64,000 bases of DNA from DYJE01 sp041660385 (GTDB lineage Bacteria; Desulfobacterota; Desulfobacteria; Desulfobacterales; Desulfolunaceae): the NCBI GenBank assembly GCA_041660385.1, contig JBAZWJ010000003.1, positions 1 through 64,000 of the forward strand, given 5' to 3'. Below are positions 17,087 to 25,810 of the stretch, piece after piece (position 1 is the first letter of the stretch; the number at the start of each line of letters is the position of its first letter). A program made the position numbers and the translations under genes. The notes beneath the pieces are model-generated. The model saw nothing but the letters and a program-made list of their open reading frames with translations, did not search any database and had not been told where the DNA came from.

Positions 17087-18451
17087 ATGAAACCATCGGA
17101 TATTGCCATATTAATCGTGGATGATGAGGCCTCCATTCGCAATGCGCTCGCCCAGTGGTTTGAGCTGGATGGTTACCGTGTCAGCACAGCAGAAGATGCC
17201 AACAGCGCACTTCGGAAACTTCAGGAAGTACCCTGGGACATCGTGATGCTTGATATCAAAATGCCGGGAATTGACGGCCTGGAACTCCAGAGGCGAATCA
17301 AGAAGATCGATAAGAACATCATCACCATCATCATGACCGCCTTTGCATCGGTGGATACGAGTATTCAGGGCCTTAAGGAAGGGGCCTTCGACTATATCGT
17401 AAAACCTGTTGACCCGGACGATATGAGCCATCTCATCCGCAATGCCGTGGAGCAACGAAGGCTTTATTACGAGAACCTTCAACTCAAACAACATATTGAA
17501 GGGTTCGCGTTCTCCGATGAAATCAACGGAGAGAGCCCGGCCATGAAAAAAGTATTAGAGAAAGTCGTTGAGGTTTCTCAAACAGATTTCACGGTCATTA
17601 TCAAGGGTGAACACGGCAGCGGAAAAGAACTGATTGCAAGGGCCATCCACAGCAACAGCAACAGACGATATTTCCCTATGATCACAATAAACTGCGGAAC
17701 TTATACAGACGGACTTCTGGAAAGCGAGCTTTTCGGCCATGAAAAAGGAGCTTTCCCCGGCGCGTTATACAAACGCCAGGGCCGACTTGAGATGGCGGAC
17801 AAAGGGACTCTCTTTCTTGATGAAATCGGCCATATCAGCGATAAAATGCAGGCGGATATCCTCAGGGTCATTGAAACCCGGAGGTTTACGCGTCTTGGTG
17901 GGGACTGGGAAATCGATGTGGATTTCCGGATAATATGCGCCACGACCCATGATCTTGAAAGTGCAGTTCAGGCCGGGACATTCAGGAAAGACCTGTATTA
18001 CAGACTCAATGTGGTGGCCATACCCATTCCTCCCTTAAGAGAGAGGAAGCTGGATATCCCGTCCATTGCCAGAGCGTTTATCAAAAAATACTCACAGTCC
18101 ATGAACAAGAACATCATTGATATTTCTAATGAAACACTTGACATGCTTGTGGAATACGACTGGCCGGGCAATGTCAGAGAACTCCGAAATGTCATTGAGC
18201 GAGCCATGGTTGTGGCCAAAGGGAATCTCATCGAACTTCATGATCTTTCATTCTTTTTCCCCTCGGCATCGTCTGATCCAAAAGAAAATATTCTGTCCCT
18301 TGAAGATGTGGAAAAAAATCATATTCAGAAAGTTCTGGAACTCACCCATGGCAATATCGTTCAGGCCGCAGGCATTCTCAAGGTAAGCCGGTTGACCATG
18401 TACAATAAAATTAAAAAGTATCAACTGAAAAAATTCAAGGGGGATATGTAA
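17087..18451 (+). CDS. NtrC-family response regulator with GAFPGA loop
   Basis: The receiver domain (residues 5-120) has the acidic pair Asp12/Asp13, phospho-acceptor Asp56 in MLDIKMPG and the IVKPVD lysine. The central AAA+ domain has Walker A GEHGSGKE, Walker B GTLFLDEIGHI and the arginine-finger segment RKDLYYRLNV. A Fis-type helix-turn-helix closes the protein (GNIVQAAGILKVSRLTMYNKI). Normally such regulators open sigma-54 promoters through the GAFTGA loop. Here the loop reads GAFPGA (residues 221-226, bases 17747-17764), with Pro replacing the Thr that contacts sigma-54. The protein may therefore act on a variant promoter complex, act weakly, or regulate without sigma-54. Everything else looks intact, and it directly follows its likely kinase. 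Confidence 0.92.
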   Translation: MKPSDIAILIVDDEASIRNALAQWFELDGYRVSTAEDANSALRKLQEVPWDIVMLDIKMPGIDGLELQRRIKKIDKNIITIIMTAFASVDTSIQGLKEGAFDYIVKPVDPDDMSHLIRNAVEQRRLYYENLQLKQHIEGFAFSDEINGESPAMKKVLEKVVEVSQTDFTVIIKGEHGSGKELIARAIHSNSNRRYFPMITINCGTYTDGLLESELFGHEKGAFPGALYKRQGRLEMADKGTLFLDEIGHISDKMQADILRVIETRRFTRLGGDWEIDVDFRIICATTHDLESAVQAGTFRKDLYYRLNVVAIPIPPLRERKLDIPSIARAFIKKYSQSMNKNIIDISNETLDMLVEYDWPGNVRELRNVIERAMVVAKGNLIELHDLSFFFPSASSDPKENILSLEDVEKNHIQKVLELTHGNIVQAAGILKVSRLTMYNKIKKYQLKKFKGDM

Positions 18452-18460
18452 GCCTGGCTT

Positions 18461-19009
18461 ATGGCATATATCTACATCCTCCCCATAGATACGGGTTCTT
18501 CCTTCTGGATAGAGCCCCTTGATAAAAGCATCCACAGGGCGTTCGGTTACAGTATAAAGAGACTGAACCGAAAGATTGCCCTAGAAAAAACGTTTGACCT
18601 CAAGCGCTCGCAGTACAACTCCTCCCAGATTCTTCTACAAGTCATCTCCAACCCTCCCTCCGATGCTGTTAAAATTCTTGGCATCGTAAATGTGGATCTG
18701 TTTATTCCTGTGCTCACTTTTGTATACGGTGAAGCGCAACTGAGAGGAATTGGTTCACTGGTGTCCATGCACAGGTTGAACAATGCGTTCTACGGTCTTC
18801 CTGAAAACCGTGACATTCTCACCGAACGTCTTATCAAAGAAACCATACACGAACTCGGCCACAATTTTGGCCTTGTTCACTGCCCCAACCAGCGCTGCGT
18901 GATGCGCTCATCAACCTATGTGGAGGATATTGACCACAAATCCCGTGACATGTGTAACACATGTAGAGATCAGCTTGTTCTCATGAGAAGAAAGGGTAAT
19001 TCAAAGTAA
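18461..19009 (+). CDS. amzA: Archaemetzincin-type zinc metalloprotease
   Basis: The 182-residue protein contains HELGHNFGLVHC (His130, Glu131, His134, His140) followed by Cys141, CVM at 146-148 and a CxxC pair at 165 and 168. This is the archaemetzincin pattern HExxHxxGxxHC-x4-CxM-x16/17-CxxC, with a catalytic zinc plus a structural zinc. The upstream part (VNVDLFIPVLTFVYGEAQL) matches the family's substrate-cleft region. The physiological substrate of bacterial archaemetzincins is not known. It starts 9 nt after the regulator stop with no strong ribosome binding site of its own, so translational coupling is likely. An association with the two-component system is suggested by position only. 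Confidence 0.9.
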   Translation: MAYIYILPIDTGSSFWIEPLDKSIHRAFGYSIKRLNRKIALEKTFDLKRSQYNSSQILLQVISNPPSDAVKILGIVNVDLFIPVLTFVYGEAQLRGIGSLVSMHRLNNAFYGLPENRDILTERLIKETIHELGHNFGLVHCPNQRCVMRSSTYVEDIDHKSRDMCNTCRDQLVLMRRKGNSK

Positions 19010-19462
19010 TCGTGTGGGATTTTGTACTTTGGAAATAATGCCGTTAATCATTGAAGGATAAAACGGATAATCTGTGGGCTCGAAGCCTGTAAGAAGTGAT
19101 ACTGTAGATGATTCACACCGGTCTCTCAGCAATTCCCTGGTGTGGACGCTCCCCTCCAAACAAGCTCTTCGCCACAATTTGTCTTTGAGCTGTATTAAAA
19201 GTGGGTTCCAAGCTTGCAAGAAATGATACCCTAAGCCATCCAGACCGGCTCTGCGTTTCCGGGATGATTGGGTTCCGGTACGCACTTCCTGCAAACTCTT
19301 CACCACTAGCTATCTTTGTGCCGTATTAAAAGTGGGTTCCAAGCTTGCAAGAAATGATACCTTAAACCATCCACACCGGCTCTGCGTTTCCGGGATGATT
19401 GGATTCCGGTATGCAATTTCCTGCAAACTCTTCACCACTAGCTATCTGTTAAAGGAGCATGG
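19010..19462. repeat. Triple tandem repeat of about 130 bp
   Basis: Units at about 19323-19447 and 19192-19322 are nearly identical (period 131: GTATTAAAAGTGGGTTCCAA, then GCTCTGCGTTTCCGGG, ending CTTCACCACTAGCTATCT). A third, more diverged unit lies at about 19065-19191, with GTGGGCTCGAAGCCTGTAAG at the equivalent place, 127 bases earlier. The block lies between the convergent ends of archaemetzincin and the OFA transporter and has no convincing coding content. Confidence 0.8.
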
Positions 19463-20791
19463 CTATTTCTGGCCATCCTCTTGTACTTTTTCACCACCAT
19501 CAGCCATGGTTAAACCAAGACCTGGCTGAAAAATCGCATCTTCCGGTGCTTCAACTTTTTCTGTTTTAGTGATCAGCGTTACGGTGATCATGGAACTGAT
19601 GGTCAAAAGAATGGCTGCGACAATAAATGAAGAGGTCATGCTTCCGGTCAATGCAGTCATCATCTGTGAAACCTTGCTGAGAACAAACCCGCCAACGCCC
19701 CATGCAGTAAAGAGAATACCGTAATTGACGCCATAACCTTTAAAGCCCCAGAGATCTTTTGCGATTGAAGGAAACAGGGCAAGGTTTGCGCCGTAGTTAA
19801 AGCCGATCATGGTGGCAAGAAGAACGATGACAATAGCCGCTGTGTGCTGACCACCAACAAGGGGAATCGAAGCAAGCATCAGGATCGCCTGGATTAGATG
19901 AACGGCAAGGATAGTCTGGTTTCTTCCGAATTTATCCGAAAGAACACCTGTGATAATACGACCTCCGGCATTTCCGATGGCCATGATGCCAACAGCTATG
20001 AAAGCATATTCATGCATACTCTTTTTTGCCAGGCCAGCAACGCTTGAGATAACCATCAGGCCTGCACCTGCACCAACAAAATAAATAACCCAAAGCTTCC
20101 AGAAGTTCAGAGTTTTGAGAATTTCGTTCCAGGGCACATCACCATGGGATGCTTTTTTCTTCATATCTTTTTTTGTTTCAACCGGGACATAACCCGCAGG
20201 CGGGTTCACCAGCAGCATGGAAAGACCGCAGACAACACCTATGAATGAAACTCCGTATACAAACATCGCCTTATTAACGCCGAAAACTTTAATCAGGTAT
20301 CCTGAAAGAGGCGCGATATAAACAGGGGCAAGACCGAAACCTGCGACAATAAGACCTGCAATAAGACCAGTTTTAGATGAGGGAAACCATTTGAGTCCAG
20401 GAGGTGTGGTGGCAGAATAACCAAAACCCATTCCTGCTCCGGCAAATAATCCGAAACCGAGCACCCAAGCCCAGTAGTCGTTTGTCTGTGAAATCCAGAT
20501 CAAACCAACACCTACCAGAAGGCCGCCGATAAAGGCTGTCAGCCTGGGGCCGTATTTATCCTGGCATTTACCCGCAAGAATCATTGAAAATGCAAATGTA
20601 AGACAGCACAGGGAGTAGGGATCATTAAGGCTTGCCAGATCCCAAGTAAATGCACCTTCTCCACCTGTTTTAATGGAGGTCTCAATAGCAGCCTTGAAGA
20701 TACTCCAGGCATAAAGAATTCCAAGGGCAAGATTTATACCCACACCAGCCCAGGTTACAGTCCATCCTTTATTTTTTACTGCGTCTGCCAT
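19463..20791 (-). CDS. OFA-family MFS transporter (oxalate/formate antiporter-like)
   Basis: This 442-residue protein has twelve predicted membrane helices. It begins MADAVKNKGWTVTWAG, then GINLALGILYAWSIFK, the hallmark N-terminus of the OFA family (OxlT and relatives). The first cytoplasmic loop has the MFS motif GKCQDKYGPR, and a second copy GVLSDKFGRN occurs in the second half. The start at 20791 is preferred because GGAGGGGAT precedes it; the frame is open to 20848. OFA members exchange monocarboxylates or dicarboxylates such as oxalate, formate or pyruvate; the substrate here cannot be read from sequence. A strong promoter lies upstream at 20863-20892. It appears to be a single-gene unit. 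Confidence 0.88.
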   Translation of the reverse strand: MADAVKNKGWTVTWAGVGINLALGILYAWSIFKAAIETSIKTGGEGAFTWDLASLNDPYSLCCLTFAFSMILAGKCQDKYGPRLTAFIGGLLVGVGLIWISQTNDYWAWVLGFGLFAGAGMGFGYSATTPPGLKWFPSSKTGLIAGLIVAGFGLAPVYIAPLSGYLIKVFGVNKAMFVYGVSFIGVVCGLSMLLVNPPAGYVPVETKKDMKKKASHGDVPWNEILKTLNFWKLWVIYFVGAGAGLMVISSVAGLAKKSMHEYAFIAVGIMAIGNAGGRIITGVLSDKFGRNQTILAVHLIQAILMLASIPLVGGQHTAAIVIVLLATMIGFNYGANLALFPSIAKDLWGFKGYGVNYGILFTAWGVGGFVLSKVSQMMTALTGSMTSSFIVAAILLTISSMITVTLITKTEKVEAPEDAIFQPGLGLTMADGGEKVQEDGQK

Positions 20792-20862
20792 ATCCCCTCC
20801 AAAATCATTACAATGTACATTTTTTATCCATTTAAAAGATGGAATCAATCAAAAAGTCATCT

Positions 20863-20892
20863 TATATACGGGTTGTGTGTTTGTTTTGTCAA
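20863..20892 (-). promoter_or_regulatory. Sigma-70 promoter for the OFA transporter
   Basis: On the minus strand TTGACA (20892-20887) and TATATA (20868-20863) are 18 bases apart (17 if GTATAT is used). It lies about 72 nt ahead of the chosen start. Confidence 0.7.
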
Positions 20893-21186
20893 CATTTTTA
20901 TTTTCATATTTATGAACAATGTATATTTTATTTACACTTTTTGCAAATTATTCATCATTTTCTTTGAAAACATAATAGTTTTCTTCGAAATCATTGACTG
21001 CACTGACAAACTGCCAGGCAATCAATACAAAAGGGATGTTTCAGGAATTGAGGTTCGACTTATTTGTATGTGAGACCGTAGGGGCGACCCGCTGGTCGCC
21101 CTGCCCACATGCCATAGACGTTTATTGTATATATCTGTATGGGCGATCACAGGTCGCCCATACAATGTTTCGTTGGTTACACATAA
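20893..21186. repeat. AT-rich spacer and a double-hairpin repeat element
   Basis: From 20893 to about 21010 the DNA is strongly AT-rich and holds no gene. From 21078 to 21163 there is a paired palindrome: GTAGGGGCGACC, GGTCGCCC, a spacer of about 40 bases, then GGGCGATC, GGTCGCCC and ATAC. Its architecture matches the elements at 11620 and 25623 although the stem sequence differs. Confidence 0.65.
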
Positions 21187-22236
21187 TTAATGAAACAGCA
21201 TTTCCACTAAAACTCGGGGATATAGAACAGGACTGAAAACCACATTTAATCTCTGAAAGCATTCCCAGGTGCAGTGGCAGCGGTTTTTCATAATTTCACG
21301 CATGGCGGATTTTGATTTTTCCGAGGAAAGGATTTTGTAAGGGGAATAACCATGGTCCCGGACATTTCCCAGAACCGTGTTTAGAATTTCGCAAAGAAGA
21401 ACGTCACCATCGGCTGTGAGAACAAAACCTTTTTGTCCGGCTTTGCAGGACACGGTCTGTTTGTTTTGTTTCAGGCTTTTATAAATGATATCCGACACCA
21501 CCTGATCCACAGCCACCCGGACATGCTTGAATGGATAGTGTTTTACCAGCTTCGTGTTGATTCGGAAACCGATTTCATCAACGACCAACTTGTAATGATC
21601 GGCGTCAATATTCATAAGTCCCATATCCGGGACGTTTTTACCCCGGATCAGGCCCACATAATAAGGCACCGCCATTTTCTCCTGAAAAAAAAGGGCAAGA
21701 TCCCGGAGGAACGAGGCATTGGCAACGCTGTAAGTCCCGCAGGCCGCCACAGTCAGACGTTTGCCGTAATGAGGATTTTGTTTCAAGCGGTTGATGGTAT
21801 CAAGGGCGTGATTGAAACTGCCGGGCCTGGACCGAAGATGATCATGAACAGGCGCAGGGCCATCCACTGAAACACCCACGCTTATGTGGACACTGGGGCA
21901 ATCCGTCAATATCCTTGCCACGTCCTGCTCTGCTTTTTCCGAGAGCCAGCCGTTGGTCACCAGATTCAGCATGTGGACATCGTTGTTTGTGTAAAAAATC
22001 TTTGCAATTTCAGAAAGATCATCACGGAGCAACGGTTCGCCGCCAGCCAGGGTTAGGTACTTGATATGACCCATGTTTTTTGATATTCGCTGGATTTCAT
22101 CAATATCGAGATCACGGCCCGTGTTGTTTCTGGTGTGGTTGAAGCAGTGGGCGCAGGAGAAATTACAGGCCCCGGTGACCCAGAAAATCAGATAGACCGG
22201 ATGTTTTGAGAAAAGAAATGTGAAATCACCGGTCAT
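21187..22236 (-). CDS. Radical SAM protein with SPASM-like C-terminus
   Basis: The 349-residue protein has the canonical iron-sulfur motif GACNFSCAHCF (Cys24, Cys28, Cys31), a GGEPLLRDD motif, and the radical SAM barrel signature SVGVSVDGP. The C-terminal part contains Cys in VSCKAGQKGFVLTADGDVL, LLCEIL and RCHCTWECF, which suggests an auxiliary [4Fe-4S] cluster of the SPASM/twitch type. The gene overlaps the upstream GT2 gene by 4 nt (ATGA), so it is translationally coupled to the glycan cluster and may modify a sugar, lipid carrier or peptide there. The specific reaction is unknown. Confidence 0.82.
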   Translation of the reverse strand: MTGDFTFLFSKHPVYLIFWVTGACNFSCAHCFNHTRNNTGRDLDIDEIQRISKNMGHIKYLTLAGGEPLLRDDLSEIAKIFYTNNDVHMLNLVTNGWLSEKAEQDVARILTDCPSVHISVGVSVDGPAPVHDHLRSRPGSFNHALDTINRLKQNPHYGKRLTVAACGTYSVANASFLRDLALFFQEKMAVPYYVGLIRGKNVPDMGLMNIDADHYKLVVDEIGFRINTKLVKHYPFKHVRVAVDQVVSDIIYKSLKQNKQTVSCKAGQKGFVLTADGDVLLCEILNTVLGNVRDHGYSPYKILSSEKSKSAMREIMKNRCHCTWECFQRLNVVFSPVLYPRVLVEMLFH

Positions 22237-23234
22237 GGCTTCTCCTTACTCTTCCTTTGAAAAAGGCCACGGACCATCCCCAGATTGATAAATGTGAACT
22301 CAAGCTGCCGGAATACCACGGACAGCCAGGCAAGTTTTAAAGAGTGGGCCTGAATCATGGTTTTTGAAAAACCATGGTCCGAAAAGTAAAACAAGGCTGC
22401 CGCCAATAAATATCCGTTTATTCCATATAAAGGTTTCACAAGACACAGAAGGAGAAAACCATTCAGAACCCAGGCAAAGGCCGACCGCATCAGAGCTTGA
22501 GCCGTAAACCGGAACGGAAGATTGGGCATTCCCATGGCAATGGCGCCTATGTGTCTGCTTCGCAAATACACTTTTTTCATGCGTTTCACCAGATGATCGA
22601 AATGGTGGTAATGAACAAGACATTCGTCGAAGAGGATGATCCCTTGTTCCAGGGCGTTCAATCTCAAGCCCAGCTCAAACTCTTCCCCACCGCTTCGTTC
22701 ATAGCATTCAGCGAAGCCTCCAAGCTCCATGAAAAAACGTTTTTCGATGAGAAAACACTGGGTAAATACGGAAATCCGCCAGTTGCCAAGCTCGTAATAG
22801 TTCCAGGCAGCGGCCAGATAATGCTGGAACAAGGAGGCTTCCGGATTGGCGGGCACAACGGATGTGGGGCCCTGGACTATTTTCGATTCTCCGGTTTCTA
22901 AAAGACGGTAAAGACGGATCAGGTGATGACGTTCCAGAATCACATCTGAATCGATAAAAAGGATATGGCTGCCGTTGCACAAAGAAGCACCGGTGTTCCG
23001 GGCAGCGCCCACGCCCCTGTTCAAAGGTAGTCGGCACAACGTGACGGGAACAGGCGCGGATGAAGGATCAAAGGGAACCGGGCTGTGATCATCCACCACC
23101 ACAATGTCCGGGGCTGGATTGCCATTCTCAATCTCAAGAATATCCGCAGCAACCTTGATGGACTTTAGGCAGCGGATGATTGGTTCCCTGTCATTATAAT
23201 AGGGAATCACTATGCTGAGGGTTCTCTCCGTCAT
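22233..23234 (-). CDS. Family 2 glycosyltransferase with membrane tail
   Basis: The N-terminal GT-A domain (about residues 5-230) has the start SIVIPYYNDREPI, the nucleotide-binding VVVDDHSP, the metal-binding LFIDSDVIL, and a GGEEFELGLRLN acceptor-side motif. The last hundred residues contain two or three membrane helices (FAWVLNGFLLLCLVKPLYG and following). Such enzymes transfer a sugar from a nucleotide sugar to a lipid-linked or protein acceptor at the inner face of the membrane. It overlaps the genes on both sides by 4 nt each, so it belongs to one operon with the TMTC-like protein upstream and the radical SAM gene downstream. Confidence 0.87.
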   Translation of the reverse strand: MTERTLSIVIPYYNDREPIIRCLKSIKVAADILEIENGNPAPDIVVVDDHSPVPFDPSSAPVPVTLCRLPLNRGVGAARNTGASLCNGSHILFIDSDVILERHHLIRLYRLLETGESKIVQGPTSVVPANPEASLFQHYLAAAWNYYELGNWRISVFTQCFLIEKRFFMELGGFAECYERSGGEEFELGLRLNALEQGIILFDECLVHYHHFDHLVKRMKKVYLRSRHIGAIAMGMPNLPFRFTAQALMRSAFAWVLNGFLLLCLVKPLYGINGYLLAAALFYFSDHGFSKTMIQAHSLKLAWLSVVFRQLEFTFINLGMVRGLFQRKSKEKP

Positions 23235-25207
23235 GGTTTTTTCCCAGCCTTGTGGACAGCATTTATCAATTCCTTGAAATCGGTCCGGTCTCTAAGGGAA
23301 TTCAAATCCTCATCACGTTCCATATGGTCCCATTCGGAAAAGCCCTCTCTTACCGAATTTTGAAGAAAGGCCATGGCCTGGTCCCCATGTCCCATAATGG
23401 CGTAAAGGCAGGCCAGATTGTACAGTATAGTCACTTTTGCGTCAGGATGGTTTTTCAGCATGGAAAGGTAAAGCTTTTCAGCTTCTTCATAATGTTTTTT
23501 AGAAACAAGAATCAGGGCCAGTTGCGCCCTGTCGTCCAGAGACTGGCTGTCCTTTTTATCGGTTTCAAGGACTTTACGGAATTCCATTTCGCCTTGTGCT
23601 GGCGGCAACCGCAGATTTTTTTCCGGTTGTGCCAGCGCACCTTTTGCCGGTTGTGGCAGCAGGCTTTTATCCGGTTGCGACAGCAGACTCTTTGCCTGTT
23701 CGGCATTTTCTCTGGCTTTAGCAAATCCTGGATAGGCTTCAAGGGAACGTTCAAAATAAGCAAGGCTTTGTGCAATGTCTCCCTTTTTTGCATAAAGGGT
23801 TCCAAGATTATTCAAGGCTTCCGCATAACGCGGTTCAAGGGCCAGCGCCTTTTCGGAAACGGATATGGCCTCGTCGATGCGCCCCTGTTCGCCAAGAGCC
23901 AGGGCCAGATTGGTCAGAGAAAGCACATCTTTCGGATTCACCTGGACTGCATGCCGGAAAAGAGTCTCAGCATTTTTCCAGTGTTGCACCTGAACGTATG
24001 ATATTGAAGCAAAGTAAACAGCAACGACCGACAGAATGACGCCCATGCCTTTAGCTTTCATCCTGTCTTTACCCATAACGCCTGCAAATCCCCACACAAG
24101 AACCACAAATATTCCGATCATGGGAAGATAGGTGAATCGGTCAGCATGGGCGGGCCAATAGCCTTTCTGCATAAGCCCCGACGCAGTGACAAGATTTCCC
24201 AGATACCAGAACCACCCGAAAAACAGCCAGGGTAAACGGCGAAATGCCAGAAAGGCAAAGAAAGATACAACACCGATAGCAAGAAAAGAAAGAAAGGTGA
24301 TTCCTGCCCCCACCGTTGCCGGATAGGGATGAAACACCGTAAGTCCAAAGGGCCAGACAAGCATTTTCAGATAAACAAGATAGGAAACGAGCATATTGGA
24401 AAGTCGTAATCCCAGAGGAATGTGCTGCAGCTGTGCAACGTGGCCGGAAGAACCACTCATGTTGAATCCCACAAAGAAAAGAATCAGCATCACGATGATC
24501 ATTTGAAATACCGGTTTGACCTCACGTGCATTTCGACCGATGAACGTTTCGTTTCTTCTCAAGGAGAGTTCATAGGCGTTCATGGGAAAATGGTGAACAA
24601 GAAACAGGGCAAAGGGGAAGGTCAGCATCAGAGGCTTGGACATGATTCCTATGGCAAAGACAATCCAGAGAAAGAGATAGGATCGACCGCTTCTGTTTAT
24701 TGCATGATAGCGCCAGGCGTGAAGCCCCACGAGAAAGAAAAAAACAGCCAAAAGATTTTTCCGTTCACTCACCCAGGCCACAGTTTCAACATTCAGAGGA
24801 TGGACAGCGAAAAAAAGCGCCACAAAAAAACTGGGCACGGTCAGCCCTGTGGTAACCCTGAAAAACAAGAAAAGAATCAGAGCGTTCAGAGCATGAATGA
24901 TCAGATTGGTCAGATGATGATACGAGGGATTGAGCCCGAAAAGAGCAACGTCCGCCATATGGGAAAGACTGGTCACCGGATGCCAGTACGGCCCGGCTTC
25001 CTGCTTGAAATTAAAGATTTTTGCAAGGTTGCCCGAACTGAAACCACCCTTGATCACGGGATTATCATACACATAAACCGAATCATCAAAGCCGATGAAC
25101 GAAGCTGAAAGGACCCCGTGATAAACAACAAACACGGAAATCACAAGCAGCAGGCCGAGAGCCAGGCTTGTTTTCCGGTCATTTAAAGGTTGATTATTTG
25201 AAAGCAT
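23231..25207 (-). CDS. TMTC-like membrane protein with TPRs (paralogue 2)
   Basis: The 658-residue protein has an N-terminal polytopic half with FIGFDDSVYVYDNPVIK, LSHMADVALFGLNPSYHHL, HPLNVETVAWVSERKNL and ADRFTYLPMIGIF, and a TPR-rich C-terminal half. It is clearly paralogous to the proteins at 8552 and 25811. Between two TPR blocks lies a short proline/glutamine-rich linker made of four octapeptide repeats (LLSQPDKS, LLPQPAKG, ALAQPEKN, LRLPPAQG; bases about 23591-23690). By analogy with TMTC O-mannosyltransferases a membrane glycosyltransferase role is likely, with lipid-linked sugar as donor. It overlaps the GT2 gene downstream by 4 nt. Confidence 0.78.
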   Translation of the reverse strand: MLSNNQPLNDRKTSLALGLLLVISVFVVYHGVLSASFIGFDDSVYVYDNPVIKGGFSSGNLAKIFNFKQEAGPYWHPVTSLSHMADVALFGLNPSYHHLTNLIIHALNALILFLFFRVTTGLTVPSFFVALFFAVHPLNVETVAWVSERKNLLAVFFFLVGLHAWRYHAINRSGRSYLFLWIVFAIGIMSKPLMLTFPFALFLVHHFPMNAYELSLRRNETFIGRNAREVKPVFQMIIVMLILFFVGFNMSGSSGHVAQLQHIPLGLRLSNMLVSYLVYLKMLVWPFGLTVFHPYPATVGAGITFLSFLAIGVVSFFAFLAFRRLPWLFFGWFWYLGNLVTASGLMQKGYWPAHADRFTYLPMIGIFVVLVWGFAGVMGKDRMKAKGMGVILSVVAVYFASISYVQVQHWKNAETLFRHAVQVNPKDVLSLTNLALALGEQGRIDEAISVSEKALALEPRYAEALNNLGTLYAKKGDIAQSLAYFERSLEAYPGFAKARENAEQAKSLLSQPDKSLLPQPAKGALAQPEKNLRLPPAQGEMEFRKVLETDKKDSQSLDDRAQLALILVSKKHYEEAEKLYLSMLKNHPDAKVTILYNLACLYAIMGHGDQAMAFLQNSVREGFSEWDHMERDEDLNSLRDRTDFKELINAVHKAGKKP

Positions 25208-25810
25208 AACTCTTTTTTAATCCTTACCCGATAGATTTATGCATAGCAAGAATGCGTCAGACTCTCGTAGGTCGGGTAGAGGAACGAAACCCGACAAATG
25301 ATCCGATCCTTAAAATAATCGGAAGCTTATTTTATTAAAAGTGCCGTCTTTGAATAAAAACCATGCCGCTGTCTCAATGGCCAGCACCTGTCGGGTTTCG
25401 TTCCTCTACCCGACTACGCGCTGTGCAAACCCTGAATCATCGTTTGAGAGCATTGAGATTCAAAGGTTGTCCGCTTTTTTAGGCCGACAAGATTTTCTTG
25501 CCATGCGGACTTATCGGATAACGTCAGCGCAGAACCTCGAAACGAGAGAGTGTGTTGGGCATTTGTGATGGGTTACGCTTTGGCTCCACCCATCCTACAG
25601 CCAATATCGTTTCCTTAAGGCCGTAGGGGCAGGTTCCAAACCTGCCCTGCACCATGTTCGCCTCATAATTCCGGGCGGGTTTGGAACCCGCCCCTACAAC
25701 ACTATTTTTAAGAAAACGGTATTGTCCTACATCTGTAGTTTGGAAAAGCTAAGACCTAAAAAAAATGACCCGATCCTCCATTGGATGTTGGACGTTTAAT
25801 CAATAAAACT
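25208..25810. repeat. Repeat-rich intergenic island between two TMTC-like genes
   Basis: No gene is supported in these 600 nt. Arms at 25271-25296 (GTCGGGTAGAGGAACGAAAC...) and 25389-25414 form a nearly perfect 26-bp inverted repeat about 90 nt apart. At 25567-25597 there is the GATGGGTTACGCTTTGG, CCACCCATC palindrome. At 25623-25697 there is the best copy in the window of the paired element: GTAGGGGCAGGTTCCAAACC and TGCCC, a short spacer, then GGGCGGGTTTGGAACCCGCC and CCTAC. The block interrupts an otherwise tightly packed operon. Confidence 0.75.

Noticed and set aside
24422..25108. Plus-strand open frame within the TMTC-like gene
   Set aside because: Antisense shadow, charged low-complexity translation.
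25341..25568. Short open frame in the repeat island
   Set aside because: Its codons lie in inverted-repeat DNA; no family and no ribosome binding site.
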